64,000 nucleotides of DNA, taken from positions 2,567,001-2,631,000 of the forward strand of contig NZ_PDCM01000002.1 of the NCBI RefSeq assembly GCF_008634025.1, given 5' to 3'. The DNA comes from Streptomyces albofaciens JCM 4342. Its GTDB lineage: Bacteria; Actinomycetota; Actinomycetes; Streptomycetales; Streptomycetaceae. The notes below the pieces were generated by a model. It saw nothing but the letters and a program-made list of their open reading frames with translations. It was not told the origin of the DNA and did no database searches. The position numbers and the translations under genes were made by a program. This document shows, piece by piece, positions 26,671 through 35,251 of the stretch; the first letter of the stretch is position 1; the number at the start of each line of letters is the position of its first letter.

Positions 26671-28086
26671 TCAGCTGTCGAAGCCGAGCCCGGCCCTGTC
26701 CATCGCCCGCAGCCACAGGTTGCGGCGGCCGCCGTGGATGTCGGCCCTGGTCATGGACCACTGCGTGAGGCCGATCCCGGCCCAGCGCAGCGGCTCCGGC
26801 GGGAACGGCAGCGGCTTCGTGCGGACCATCTCCAGCTCGGTGCGCTCGGTGCGCTCGCCCGCGAGGAAGTCGAGCATGACCTCCGCGCCGAAGCGGGTGG
26901 CACCCACGCCCAGGCCCGTGTAGCCGGCCGCGTAGGCGACCCGCCCGGCGTGCGCGGTGCCGAAGAAGGCCGAGAAGCGCGAGCAGGTGTCGATGGCACC
27001 GCCCCAGGCGTGGGTGAAGCGCAGGCCCGCCAGCTGCGGGAAGCACTGGAAGAAGTGCCGGGCCAGCTTCTCGTACGTGGCCGGGCGGTGGTCGTACTCG
27101 GCGCGGACCGAGGCGCCGAAGCGGTAGACGGCGTCGTAGCCGCCCCACAGGATGCGGTGGTCGGCGGTCAGCCGGAAGTAGTGGAAGTGGTGGTTGCTGT
27201 CGGACAGGCCCTGGCGGCCCCGCCAGCCGATGGCGGCACGCTGTTCGTCGGAGAGCGGCTCCGTCATCAGCGCGTGGTCGTAGACCGGGACGACGTACGG
27301 GCGCACGCGGCGCACCAGGGACGGGAAGACGTTGGTGCCCAGCGCGACCCGGCGGGCGAAGACCCGGCCGTACGGCGTGCGGGCCGCCATGCCGAGGCCG
27401 TCGGCGGCCAGGGCGGTGGCGGGGGTGTGCTCGTAGATCCGTACACCGAGGTCCAGGCACGCCTTCTTCAGCCCCCAGGCCAGCCGCGCGGGGTTGAGCA
27501 TGGCGACGCCCGTACGGTTCCAGAGGCCGGCCAGGAAGGTCGGCGAGTCGACCTCGGCGCGCAGCGCCTCGCGGTCGAGGAACTCGATGCCGGTCAGGCC
27601 CAGCCGTTCGGCCTGCTCGGCGCCCTCCTTCAGCTCGGCGACCTGGTGGGGTTCGGTGGCGACGTCGATCTCGCCGGTGCGTTCGAAGGCGCAGTCGATG
27701 CCGTAGCGGGCGACGGCGTCCTCGATGGCGTCGAGGTTGCGGGCGCCCAGTTCTTCGAGTTTCCCCACCTCGCCCGGCCAGCGGTCCAGTCCGTTGCCGA
27801 GGCCGTGGGTCAGGGAGGCGGCGCAGAAGCCGCCGTTGCGGCCGGAGGCGGCCCAGCCGACCTCCTGGCCCTCGACGAGGACGACGTCGCGCGCGGGGTC
27901 GCGTTCCTTGGCGAGCAGGGCGGTCCACAGGCCCGAGTAGCCGCCGCCGACGACGAGCAGGTCGGTGTGCTCGTCACCGACGAGGGCGGGGAGGGCGGCC
28001 GGACGGTCCGGGTCGTCCAGCCAGAAGGAGGTCGGTGCGGCGTCCGCGAGGGCGTGGACGGGGGTGGTCATGGCAGCTCGTGCCAT
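26671..28086 (-). CDS. FAD-dependent amine oxidoreductase (DAO family, PuuB-like)
   Basis: A 471-residue flavoprotein. The FAD-binding DLLVVGGGYSGLWTALLAKE lies at ~42-62, with GWAASGRNGGFCAAS at ~78-92, a hallmark of the glycine/gamma-glutamylputrescine oxidase group, and a C-terminal GYTGLGVGATRFGAEV. It starts 5 bases after the stop of the PotC gene, behind AGGAAGAGGAG, so it is part of the polyamine transport operon. Likely role: oxidative deamination of a polyamine or its gamma-glutamyl conjugate to an aldehyde, which the nearby dehydrogenases then oxidise. The substrate is inferred from context. Confidence 0.85.
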   Translation of the reverse strand: MARAAMTTPVHALADAAPTSFWLDDPDRPAALPALVGDEHTDLLVVGGGYSGLWTALLAKERDPARDVVLVEGQEVGWAASGRNGGFCAASLTHGLGNGLDRWPGEVGKLEELGARNLDAIEDAVARYGIDCAFERTGEIDVATEPHQVAELKEGAEQAERLGLTGIEFLDREALRAEVDSPTFLAGLWNRTGVAMLNPARLAWGLKKACLDLGVRIYEHTPATALAADGLGMAARTPYGRVFARRVALGTNVFPSLVRRVRPYVVPVYDHALMTEPLSDEQRAAIGWRGRQGLSDSNHHFHYFRLTADHRILWGGYDAVYRFGASVRAEYDHRPATYEKLARHFFQCFPQLAGLRFTHAWGGAIDTCSRFSAFFGTAHAGRVAYAAGYTGLGVGATRFGAEVMLDFLAGERTERTELEMVRTKPLPFPPEPLRWAGIGLTQWSMTRADIHGGRRNLWLRAMDRAGLGFDS

Positions 28087-28091
28087 GGTTC

Positions 28092-28889
28092 TCAGCTCCT
28101 CTTCCGGCGTCCGGAGAGCAGCTGTGCCCCCAGGACGCAGAGCACGGCGATCAGGAACATCGCCGTTCCGATGACATTGATCTGAACGGGTGTGCCACGC
28201 TGTGCCGATCCCCAGACGAACATGGGGAACGTCACAGTCGAGCCGGCGTTGAAGTTCGTGATGATGAAGTCGTCGAAGGACAGCGCGAAGGAGAGCAGCG
28301 CGCCGGCCGCGATGCCGGGCGCGGCGATCGGCAGGGTGACGCGCAGGAACGTCTGCGCGGGCGACGCGTAGAGGTCCTGCGCCGCCTGTTCCAGGCGCGG
28401 GTCCATGCTCATCACCCGGGCCTTGACCGCCGTGACGACAAAGCTCAGACAGAACATCACGTGCGCGATCAGGATCGTCCAGAAGCCGAACCGGATGCCC
28501 ATGTTGAGGAACAGGGTGGCCAGCGAGGCGGCCATCACCACCTCGGGCATCGCCATCGGCAGGAAGATCAGGGTGTTGACGGCGGGCCGGGCGCGGAAGC
28601 GGTAGCGGGCCAGCGCGAAGGCGATCATGGTGCCGAGGACGGTCGCGCCGAGCGTCGACCAGACGGCGATCCGCAGGCTCAGGCCCAGCGAGCCGCACAG
28701 GTCGGCGACGCCGCACGGGTCGGTCCAGGCGTCCGTGGAGAAGCGCTGCCACGCGTAGTTGAAGCGCCCGTTGGGCTTGTTGAACGAGAAGACCAGCACG
28801 ACGAGGTTGGGCAGCAGCAGGTACCCGAGCGTGGCCAGGCCCGCGAGCACGACGAGGTGGCGGCGCAGCCACCGGAGCACGGCCCTCAC
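28092..28889 (-). CDS. potC: polyamine ABC transporter permease, PotC-like
   Basis: A 265-residue inner-membrane permease with six predicted helices and the EAA loop LEQAAQDLYASPAQTFLRVTLP. It forms the channel with the PotB-like partner: its GTG start overlaps that gene's stop (GTGA at 28886-28889). The ATPase is encoded two genes upstream. The substrate class (putrescine/spermidine) follows from family and operon partners. A matching binding protein gene lies apart at 38727-39911. Confidence 0.9.
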   Translation of the reverse strand: MRAVLRWLRRHLVVLAGLATLGYLLLPNLVVLVFSFNKPNGRFNYAWQRFSTDAWTDPCGVADLCGSLGLSLRIAVWSTLGATVLGTMIAFALARYRFRARPAVNTLIFLPMAMPEVVMAASLATLFLNMGIRFGFWTILIAHVMFCLSFVVTAVKARVMSMDPRLEQAAQDLYASPAQTFLRVTLPIAAPGIAAGALLSFALSFDDFIITNFNAGSTVTFPMFVWGSAQRGTPVQINVIGTAMFLIAVLCVLGAQLLSGRRKRS

Positions 28890-29818
28890 ACCAGGTCCTC
28901 CGTCCCGGACTTGCGGATGTAGAGGGTGACCATGGCGAGGATGGCCGCCATGAGGATGAAGGAGAGCGCGGCGGCCGTCGGGTAGTCCAGGACGCGCAGG
29001 AACTGCGACTGGATCACGTTGCCGATCATCTTCTGGTCGGTGGAGCCGAGCAGTTCGGCGTTGATGTAGTCACCGGCGGCCGGGATGAAGGTCAGCAGCG
29101 TGCCGGCCACCACGCCCGGCATGGACAGGGGGAACGTCACCCGGCGGAAGGTGGTGGCCGGCCGGGCGTACAGGTCGCCGGCGGCCTCGTGCAGCCGCGG
29201 GTCGATGCGCTCCAGCGAGGTGTACAGCGGCAGCACCATGAACGGCAGGAAGTTGTACGTCAGCCCGCACACCACCGCCAGCGGCGTGGCCAGCAGCCGC
29301 TGTCCCTCGGTCAGCCCCAGCCAGCTCGTCACGTCCAGGACGTGCAGCGAGTTCAGTACGCCGACCACCGGGCCGCCGTCCGCCAGGATCGTCTTCCAGG
29401 CCAGGGTGCGGATCAGGAAGCTGGTGAAGAACGGGGCGATGACCAGGATCATCACGACATTGCGCCAGCGGCCCGCCTTGAAGGCGATGAGGTACGCCAG
29501 CGGGTAGCCCAGCACCAGGCAGAGCACCGTCGCGGTGGCCGCGTAGCCGACCGAGCGCAGGAACTGCGGCCAGTACTCCCCCAGCGCGTCCCAGTAGGTG
29601 GCGAAGTGCCAGGTGACCTCGAAGCCCTCTTCGAGGGAGCCGGTCTGCACGGACGTCGACGCCTGGTAGACCAGCGGCGCGGCGAAGAAGACGACCAGCC
29701 AGAGGATGCCGGGGAGCAGCAGCCAGTACGGCACGAGGCGCTTGCGCGTCGCGCGCCCGCGGACCTCCGGCGCGTCCTCGGGGGCCGCGGGTGGCGGTGC
29801 TTCGGTGGTCGTCGTCAC
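28886..29818 (-). CDS. potB: polyamine ABC transporter permease, PotB-like
   Basis: A 310-residue permease. A cytoplasmic N-terminal tail of ~30 residues (Ala/Pro/Glu-rich) precedes six helices and the EAA loop LHEAAGDLYARPATTFRRVTFP. The GTG start overlaps the stop of the ATPase gene by GTGA (29815-29818). The segment NFLPFMVLPLYTSLERID is typical of PotB. It pairs with the PotC-like protein. Confidence 0.9.
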   Translation of the reverse strand: MTTTTEAPPPAAPEDAPEVRGRATRKRLVPYWLLLPGILWLVVFFAAPLVYQASTSVQTGSLEEGFEVTWHFATYWDALGEYWPQFLRSVGYAATATVLCLVLGYPLAYLIAFKAGRWRNVVMILVIAPFFTSFLIRTLAWKTILADGGPVVGVLNSLHVLDVTSWLGLTEGQRLLATPLAVVCGLTYNFLPFMVLPLYTSLERIDPRLHEAAGDLYARPATTFRRVTFPLSMPGVVAGTLLTFIPAAGDYINAELLGSTDQKMIGNVIQSQFLRVLDYPTAAALSFILMAAILAMVTLYIRKSGTEDLV

Positions 29819-30963
29819 GCCGCCTCCTCGCCGGTGTCCGCCCCGGCCCCGATGTCCTGGGAGGCGTCCAGGCCGAAGGTGTGCGCGGGGTTCCAGTGGA
29901 GAATCACGTCGGCGCCGGGCACCAGGCGGGGGTCGCGCTCGACGTTCTGCTCGTAGACGGCGAGGCGTCCGGCGCCCGGGGACTCGATGACGTACTGCGT
30001 GCTGACGCCGAGGAAGCCGGCGTCCCGGACGCGTCCCGGCAGCCGGTTGCGGCCCTCGGCGATGCCGCCCGCGTCGTCGGCGTGGGTGAGGCTGATCTTC
30101 TCGGGCCGTACGCCCGCCAGGACCTTGCCGCCGGTGCGGGCCGTGGCACGGCATCGCCCGGCGGGCATCCGCAGCTTGGTCTCCCCGGCGGTCAGCAGCA
30201 GGTCGTCGCCGCCGGCCGCCACCACCTCGGCCTCGATGAGGTTGGAGGTGCCCAGGAAGTTGGCGACGAAGGTGGTGGCCGGGTTCTCGTACAGGTCGGC
30301 GGGCGCGCCGAGCTGCTCGACCCGGCCGCCGTTCATCACCGCGACCGTGTCGGCCATCGTCAGGGCCTCCTCCTGGTCGTGGGTGACGTGCACGAAGGTG
30401 ATGCCGACCTCGGTCTGGATGCGCTTGAGTTCGAGCTGCATCTGGCGGCGCAGCTTGAGGTCGAGGGCGCCGAGCGGCTCGTCCAGGAGAAGCACCCGCG
30501 GATGGTTGATCAGCGCGCGGGCGACCGCGACGCGCTGCTGCTGGCCGCCGGAGAGCTGCTGGGGTTTACGGCGCGCCATCGGCCCGAGTTCGACCAGGTC
30601 GAGCATCTCCTCGACCTGTTTCTTCACGGATTTGATGCCGCGGCGGCGCAGACCGAACGCGATGTTCTCGTAGATGTCCAGGTGCGGGAAGAGCGCGTAG
30701 TTCTGGAAGACGGTGTTGACCGGGCGCTTGTACGGCGGCAGGGCGGTGACGTCCCGGCCGTCCAGCTCGACGGTCCCGGTGGACGGGTCCTCCAGCCCCG
30801 CGATCATGCGCAGGGTGGTGGTCTTGCCGCAGCCGGAGGCGCCCAGCAGCGCGAAGAAGGAGCCCGCCGGGATGGTCAGGCCGAGCGGGTGGACGGCGGT
30901 GAAGGAGCCGTAGGTCTTGCTGATTCCGGAGAGGCGGACGTCGCCACCGGAGGTCTGTGTCAT
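29815..30963 (-). CDS. potA: polyamine ABC transporter ATPase, PotA-like
   Basis: A 382-residue ATPase. Walker A LLGASGCGKTTT lies at ~39-50, Q-loop VFQNYALFPHLDIYEN follows, signature LSGGQQQRVAVARAL, and Walker B VLLLDEPLGALD. A C-terminal TOBE domain (~280-370) contains RPEKISLTHADDAGG. It is first gene of the potABC-oxidoreductase operon (26671-30963), all joined by overlaps or a 5-base gap, so one transcript is expected. The start ATG at 30963 gives the conserved N-terminus MTQTSGGDVRLSGISKTYG. Confidence 0.92.
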   Translation of the reverse strand: MTQTSGGDVRLSGISKTYGSFTAVHPLGLTIPAGSFFALLGASGCGKTTTLRMIAGLEDPSTGTVELDGRDVTALPPYKRPVNTVFQNYALFPHLDIYENIAFGLRRRGIKSVKKQVEEMLDLVELGPMARRKPQQLSGGQQQRVAVARALINHPRVLLLDEPLGALDLKLRRQMQLELKRIQTEVGITFVHVTHDQEEALTMADTVAVMNGGRVEQLGAPADLYENPATTFVANFLGTSNLIEAEVVAAGGDDLLLTAGETKLRMPAGRCRATARTGGKVLAGVRPEKISLTHADDAGGIAEGRNRLPGRVRDAGFLGVSTQYVIESPGAGRLAVYEQNVERDPRLVPGADVILHWNPAHTFGLDASQDIGAGADTGEEAA

Positions 30964-31357
30964 GGGTGGTCCCGTGGGTCGGAAGGCGGGCGGGGCCGGT
31001 GCGCGGCCGGGTGCAACGGTCTCAGGCACCCGTGGGTCAGGCGAATTTCCCGGGCGGATTCCTCGCTCGCCGCGCTGTTCGGGCGCGGAAGGAAGGTGAC
31101 CGGGCGGCGGACTCCCGGTCCGGGCGGAGCAGCGGGTGGTCCGCCAGGTACCGGCCGGTCTCCGCCGGTTCCTCGCGTACGCCGGCGACCGGGCCCCCAT
31201 GGGTGACGTACGCCGCGATCCGGGCCGGGACCGCCGGGCTCCGGCTCGGGCGCGGACCGGCTCACGGGCTGCCGGGTGTCCTCCATGCGCGGTGCCCTTC
31301 CAGGATGAGCCCGGTGGTCGGCCGGTGCGGCCATGTGCGGCGGCTGCCGCCCCGCTC
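30964..31357. other. 394-base spacer upstream of potA with a start-less coding-like frame
   Basis: No convincing gene. On the minus strand a frame is open from 31261 to the stop at 31037 with strikingly high GC3 (translation includes ARIAAYVTHGGPVAGVREEP), but it has no ATG, GTG or TTG start and is interrupted upstream by TGA. It may be the remnant of a gene. A second frame (ATG 31286 to TGA 30960, overlapping the potA start as ATGA) is proline-rich with poor GC3 and is probably spurious. The potA promoter must lie within this region. Confidence 0.4.
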
Positions 31358-32875
31358 TCAGGCGCGGTCCCCGAAGACGGTCCGGTGCCAGTCCTTCCTG
31401 GCAATGCCGGTGTTGTCGTACATGACGTGCTTGACCTGCGTGTACTCCTCGAAGGAATAGGCGGACATGTCCTTGCCGAAGCCACTGGCCTTGTATCCGC
31501 CGTGCGGCATCTCGCTGAGGATCGGGATGTGGTCGTTGACCCAGACACAGCCCGCCTTGATCTCGCGGGTGGCGCGGCCGGTGCGGTAGACGTCCCGGCT
31601 CCACGCGGAGGCCGCCAGGCCGTACGGCGTGTCGTTGGCCAGCGCGATCCCCTCGTCGTCGCTGTCGAAGGGCAGCACGGCCAGCACCGGCCCGAAGATC
31701 TCGCTCTGCACCGCCTCGCTGTCCTGCGCGGCGTCGGTGATCAGCGTGGGCAGGTAGTACGCGCCCTTGGCGCATTCGCCCTGCGGGGCCGCGCCGCCGG
31801 TGACGACGGTGGCGTACGACCGGGCCCGGTCGACGAACCCGGCGACCCGGTCGCGCTGGGTGTACGAGATCAGCGGGCCGAGGTCGGTGTCCGGGTCGAA
31901 CGGGTCGCCGAGCCGCACGGTCGCCATGAGGTCGGCGACACCGCTGACGAACGCGTCGTACAGCGGGCGCTGCACATAGGCGCGGGTGGCGGCGGTGCAG
32001 TCCTGCCCGGTGTTGATCAGGGCGCCGGCCACCGCGCCGTGCACCGCGGCTTCCAGGTCGGCGTCGTCGAAGACCACGAAGGGGGCCTTGCCGCCGAGTT
32101 CCAGGTGCAGCCGCTTGACGGTGCTGGTGGCGATCTCGGCGACCCGCTTGCCGACCGCCGTCGAGCCGGTGAAGGAGGTCATGGCGACGCCGGGGTGGGC
32201 GACCAGGTGCTCACCCGCCTCCCGGCCCGCGCCCGAGACGATGTTGAGCACGCCGTCGGGGATGCCCGCCTCGGTCGCCGCCTGGGCGAACATCACCGAG
32301 GTCAGCGGCGTGATCTCGGCGGGCTTCAGCACGACCGTGTTGCCTGCCGCGATGGCCGGCAGCACCTTCCAGGCGGCCATCTGGAGCGGGTAGTTCCAGG
32401 GCGCGATGGAGCCGACGACGCCGATGGGCTCCCGGCGGATCACCGAGGTGTGGCCGGGGCTGTACTCCCCCGCCGACCTGCCCTCCAGATGCCGGGCGGC
32501 CCCCGCGAAGAAGGCCGCGTTGTCGACCGACCCCGGTACGTCGAACCCCTCGCTGAGCTTGACCGGCTTGCCGCACTGGAGCGACTCGGCGTAGGCCAGT
32601 TCCCCGGCCCGTTCGCCGAGGACGGTGGCGAACCGGTGCAGGGCGTCGGAGCGCTCGCCCGGGGTCGCCCCGGCCCACTCGGGGAAGGCGCGCCCGGCGG
32701 CCTCGACCGCCGCGTCCACGTCCGCCGTGGAGGCCAGCCGGTAGCCGTACACCTGCTCGCCGGTGGCCGGATCGACCACGTACTGGGTGCGGCCGGAGCT
32801 GCCGTCCCGGAGGCCGCCGGCGAGGTACTGCGCGCCCTCGGCGAATCGGTCCCGCACGTCGAATCGCTGGATCAT
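31358..32875 (-). CDS. aminobutyraldehyde/betaine-type aldehyde dehydrogenase
   Basis: A 505-residue NAD-dependent aldehyde dehydrogenase. Seen: PWNYPLQMAAWKVLPAIAAG, the glutamate motif LELGGKAPFVV, catalytic cysteine in NTGQDCTAATRAYV, and a typical C-terminal SFEEYTQVKHVMYD. Such enzymes oxidise 4-aminobutyraldehyde (or its gamma-glutamyl form) to GABA. It has a strong GGAGGAG site before ATG 32875 and its own promoter; the upstream palindrome is listed separately. It is a paralogue of the gene at 40036-41490. It stands directly upstream of the potABC operon in the same direction, consistent with polyamine breakdown. Confidence 0.88.
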   Translation of the reverse strand: MIQRFDVRDRFAEGAQYLAGGLRDGSSGRTQYVVDPATGEQVYGYRLASTADVDAAVEAAGRAFPEWAGATPGERSDALHRFATVLGERAGELAYAESLQCGKPVKLSEGFDVPGSVDNAAFFAGAARHLEGRSAGEYSPGHTSVIRREPIGVVGSIAPWNYPLQMAAWKVLPAIAAGNTVVLKPAEITPLTSVMFAQAATEAGIPDGVLNIVSGAGREAGEHLVAHPGVAMTSFTGSTAVGKRVAEIATSTVKRLHLELGGKAPFVVFDDADLEAAVHGAVAGALINTGQDCTAATRAYVQRPLYDAFVSGVADLMATVRLGDPFDPDTDLGPLISYTQRDRVAGFVDRARSYATVVTGGAAPQGECAKGAYYLPTLITDAAQDSEAVQSEIFGPVLAVLPFDSDDEGIALANDTPYGLAASAWSRDVYRTGRATREIKAGCVWVNDHIPILSEMPHGGYKASGFGKDMSAYSFEEYTQVKHVMYDNTGIARKDWHRTVFGDRA

Positions 32876-32971
32876 GGTGCTCTCCTCCGCCGGACGCCGG
32901 GCCGCTCCGCGGCACCCCAGGCGTAGCTCTTTCCGGAATCGATGGCTGATCTTGACAGAGGAGCAGGACCC

Positions 32972-32992
32972 CAACAAGGGATTCCGTTGTTG
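32972..32992. promoter_or_regulatory. palindrome upstream of the aldehyde dehydrogenase gene
   Basis: Inverted repeat CAACAA-(9 bases)-TTGTTG about 100 bases before the start at 32875. On the minus strand it contains AAGGCAAC next to ACAACGGA, both of which also occur in the promoter spacer of the paralogous dehydrogenase (41544-41575). Candidate operator for a shared regulator; inferred. Confidence 0.4.
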
Positions 32993-33105
32993 CCTTTTGA
33001 TTACGCGACGGATTCTGCGATTTCCGTCGTACGGCACCCCGACACGTTGTCAGTGCCCGCTGACAGAATCCCGGCATGATGCACGACAGCACGGGGGGCA
33101 CGGGG

Positions 33106-33717
33106 ATGAACGAGCCGGGAAGCGGCGCGGCGGACACGGCGACGGCCGCACCGACGGCGGACGGGCCGCGGTCGGCCGAGGAGCTGACCGCGCGGACGGC
33201 CGCCGGTGAGCGGTACAAGTACGTGTATTTCTGGGGCCACACGCCCCGCCGCGACGGCGAGCTGGGCGCGAGCTGCTTCAGCCAGTGGTGGCCGTCGCCG
33301 TTCACGGTCGACGGCGTGCGCTACGCCACCGCCGAGCACTGGATGATGGCCTGCAAGGCCCGGTTGTTCGGGGACGCGGAGGCGGAGCGGCGGGCGCTGG
33401 CCGCCGGGCATCCGAAGCAGGCCAAGGACGCGGGCCGCTCGGTGCGCGGCTTCGACGGCGCGCTGTGGGAGCGGCACCGCTTCGCGTACGTCGTCGAGGG
33501 CAATGTGCACAAGTTCGGCCAGGACGACGCCCTGCGCGCGTATCTCCTCGGGACGGGCTCCCGCGTCCTGGTCGAAGCCAGCCCGCTGGACCGCATATGG
33601 GGCATCGGACTGGCCGCCGACGACGAACGCGCACAGGACCCGGCGCGCTGGCGCGGTCTGAACCTGCTCGGCTTCGCCCTGATGGAGGCCCGGCAGCGGC
33701 TGGGGGCGGGCGCCTAG
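33106..33717 (+). CDS. NADAR-family protein (YbiA-like N-glycosidase)
   Basis: A 203-residue protein with the NADAR fold: FWGHTPR ... SCFSQWWPSPFTVDGVRYATAEHWMMACKA (~40-80) and ASPLDRIWGIGL ... RWRGLNLLGFALMEAR near the end. Family members cleave N-glycosidic bonds, for example in riboflavin-pathway intermediates or ADP-ribose adducts. No ADP-ribosylating toxin gene of the DarT kind is beside it. The ATG at 33106 has GGGGGG upstream; in-frame ATGs at 33076 and 33079 would give 213 or 212 residues. Its 3' end overlaps the convergent DUF4190-like gene by 4 bases. Confidence 0.85.
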   Translation: MNEPGSGAADTATAAPTADGPRSAEELTARTAAGERYKYVYFWGHTPRRDGELGASCFSQWWPSPFTVDGVRYATAEHWMMACKARLFGDAEAERRALAAGHPKQAKDAGRSVRGFDGALWERHRFAYVVEGNVHKFGQDDALRAYLLGTGSRVLVEASPLDRIWGIGLAADDERAQDPARWRGLNLLGFALMEARQRLGAGA

Positions 33718-35117
33718 AACCGGGCGAGGAGGACGAGCTGGGCACTGGACCGGTCCGCCGGAAGGTTCCGCAGGTTCGGGACGGCGGCCGGTCCGGGCGA
33801 GGCGGCGTACGCGGGCGCGGCTTCGTGCGCACGGGGGCCGGGTGCGGCTGCGGATTCGTACGCACGGGGGCCGGGTGCGGCTGCGGCCGCGGCTTCGTAC
33901 GTATCCGGGTCGTCCGCGTCGGGACCGTCCGCATCGGGACCGTCCATGTCCGGACCGTCCATGTCCGGGCCGTCGTCGGAGTCGAAGCCGCCGGGGCCCG
34001 AACCGTCGGTGCCCGAACCGTCGGAGTAGCCGGGGTCCCACGGGTCGTCGTCCATATAGGGCGCGTTCGACACCACCACGAAACAGACCATGAGCACGCT
34101 CAGCAGCATCGCCACACCGCCCATGATCAGCCCGGCCAGCGCGCTCCCGCCGTTGTCCGCCTCGCCCCGGTCGGCCTTGCTCCGCCCGATGGCGCCGAAG
34201 ATGATCGCGAGCAGACCGAGGAGGAATCCGAAAGCCACGGTGAAGAAGAGAACCGTGCCCACGATCCCGAGGACGAGAGCGGCGGTGCCGAACCCGTTGT
34301 TCAGCGCGAGCGGCACCCAGTAGGGCTGGTAGCCGGGCGGCAACTGCTGCCCCGGACCGCCGCCCGGGTACGGGGCGCCACCCCATCCACCGGAGCCGGG
34401 GCTGCCGTACGGAGACACGGGCATGCCGTGGGGGCGGGGCGCGGCGCCCGAGGGGAGACCGCCGTCGTCACCCGGCTGCCCGCCGGTGCCGTTCCGGCTG
34501 TCAGCCCGCGGCCCGTCCATCCCGGCGCCGGATATCGGCGGCACACCGGAGCCGGGCGGCGCATACGCCCCTGCGGTGGCCGGCGCGGGCGGCGGCGGAG
34601 GCACGTCGTACCGACCTCCGGGGGAGTCCGCGGGGGTTCCGGCCACGGGGGTGGTGGGCGCGGGCGTGGTGGGCGCGGGCGTGTCCACGGTTGGGGCGGC
34701 CGGCTCCGGCACGGCCGGCTCCGGGACGGCCGGCTCCGGGACGGCCGGCTCCGGGACGGCCGGCTCCGGGACGGCCGGCTCCGGGACGGCCGCCTCCGGC
34801 GTAACCGACTGCGGCGTGACCGACTTGGCCGGCCCCGCCTCCGGGATGCCCGTCCCAGCCACGCCCGGCGCCTTCCGCTGCTCCGGCGGAGCCCATGGAT
34901 CGCGCGGTTCGGGCTGCGCCACGGTCCCCGCATCGACGGTGGGTTCCGACACACCCGCCTTCGCCACGGCCGACTTGGTCGCCGTCGGCTCCGGCACACC
35001 CGTACCGGCCGCAGCGGAGATGGGTTCCGGCATGCCCGTCCCAGCCGCGCCCGGCGCCTTCCGCTGCTCCGGCGGAGCCCATGGATCGCGCGGTTCGGGC
35101 TGCTGACTGCCGGACAT
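33714..35117 (-). CDS. proline-rich DUF4190-like membrane protein with tandem repeats
   Basis: A 467-residue protein. The long disordered N-terminal half (1-265) is rich in Pro, Ala, Glu and Gly. It contains two near-identical copies of PEPRDPWAPPEQRKAPG and six tandem PEPAV units. Two membrane segments follow (~275-305 ALVLGIVGTVLFFTVAFGFLLGLLAIIFGAIG and ~325-350 LIMGGVAMLLSVLMVCFVVV), matching the DUF4190 pattern. An acidic linker with DMDGP/DADGP repeats and an Ala-Pro tail closes the protein. Function unknown; such proteins are probably cell-envelope associated. ATG 35117 follows GTGGGGGTG. Both repeat arrays are listed separately. Confidence 0.75.
   Translation of the reverse strand: MSGSQQPEPRDPWAPPEQRKAPGAAGTGMPEPISAAAGTGVPEPTATKSAVAKAGVSEPTVDAGTVAQPEPRDPWAPPEQRKAPGVAGTGIPEAGPAKSVTPQSVTPEAAVPEPAVPEPAVPEPAVPEPAVPEPAVPEPAAPTVDTPAPTTPAPTTPVAGTPADSPGGRYDVPPPPPAPATAGAYAPPGSGVPPISGAGMDGPRADSRNGTGGQPGDDGGLPSGAAPRPHGMPVSPYGSPGSGGWGGAPYPGGGPGQQLPPGYQPYWVPLALNNGFGTAALVLGIVGTVLFFTVAFGFLLGLLAIIFGAIGRSKADRGEADNGGSALAGLIMGGVAMLLSVLMVCFVVVSNAPYMDDDPWDPGYSDGSGTDGSGPGGFDSDDGPDMDGPDMDGPDADGPDADDPDTYEAAAAAAPGPRAYESAAAPGPRAHEAAPAYAASPGPAAVPNLRNLPADRSSAQLVLLARF
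34702..34791 (-). repeat. 15-bp tandem repeat, six units, inside the DUF4190-like gene
   Basis: Six head-to-tail copies of GGCTCCGGGACGGCC (plus-strand reading; the first has one substitution), followed by a degraded seventh. In the gene each unit encodes one PEPAV. The length is a multiple of three, so copy number changes would keep the frame. Confidence 0.9.
34846..35103 (-). repeat. 72-bp direct duplication inside the DUF4190-like gene
   Basis: Bases 34846-34917 and 35032-35103 are the same except for one position (CCACGCC versus CCGCGCC). They encode the two copies of PEPRDPWAPPEQRKAPG. The near identity at third positions indicates a recent duplication or gene conversion. Confidence 0.85.
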
Positions 35118-35251
35118 CGACACCCCCACATTCCCCCCACGTTTCACTTACGCCCATGCTAAGACCTGCCCCGATCCGTACGACGCTGCCCGCCTACGAT
35201 GACTTCCGTCCGTGGCACGCCCCAGCTCGCTCCCTCGACCAGGAGGAACCG

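Noticed and set aside
30960..31286. A 108-residue frame whose stop overlaps the potA start as ATGA, resembling translational coupling
   Set aside because: The product is Pro/Gly/Arg low-complexity, GC3 drops after the first 25 codons, and no motif or family is recognisable.
33106..33717. NADAR protein as antitoxin of a DarT-type system
   Set aside because: No ADP-ribosyltransferase gene is adjacent; the neighbour is a convergent membrane protein.
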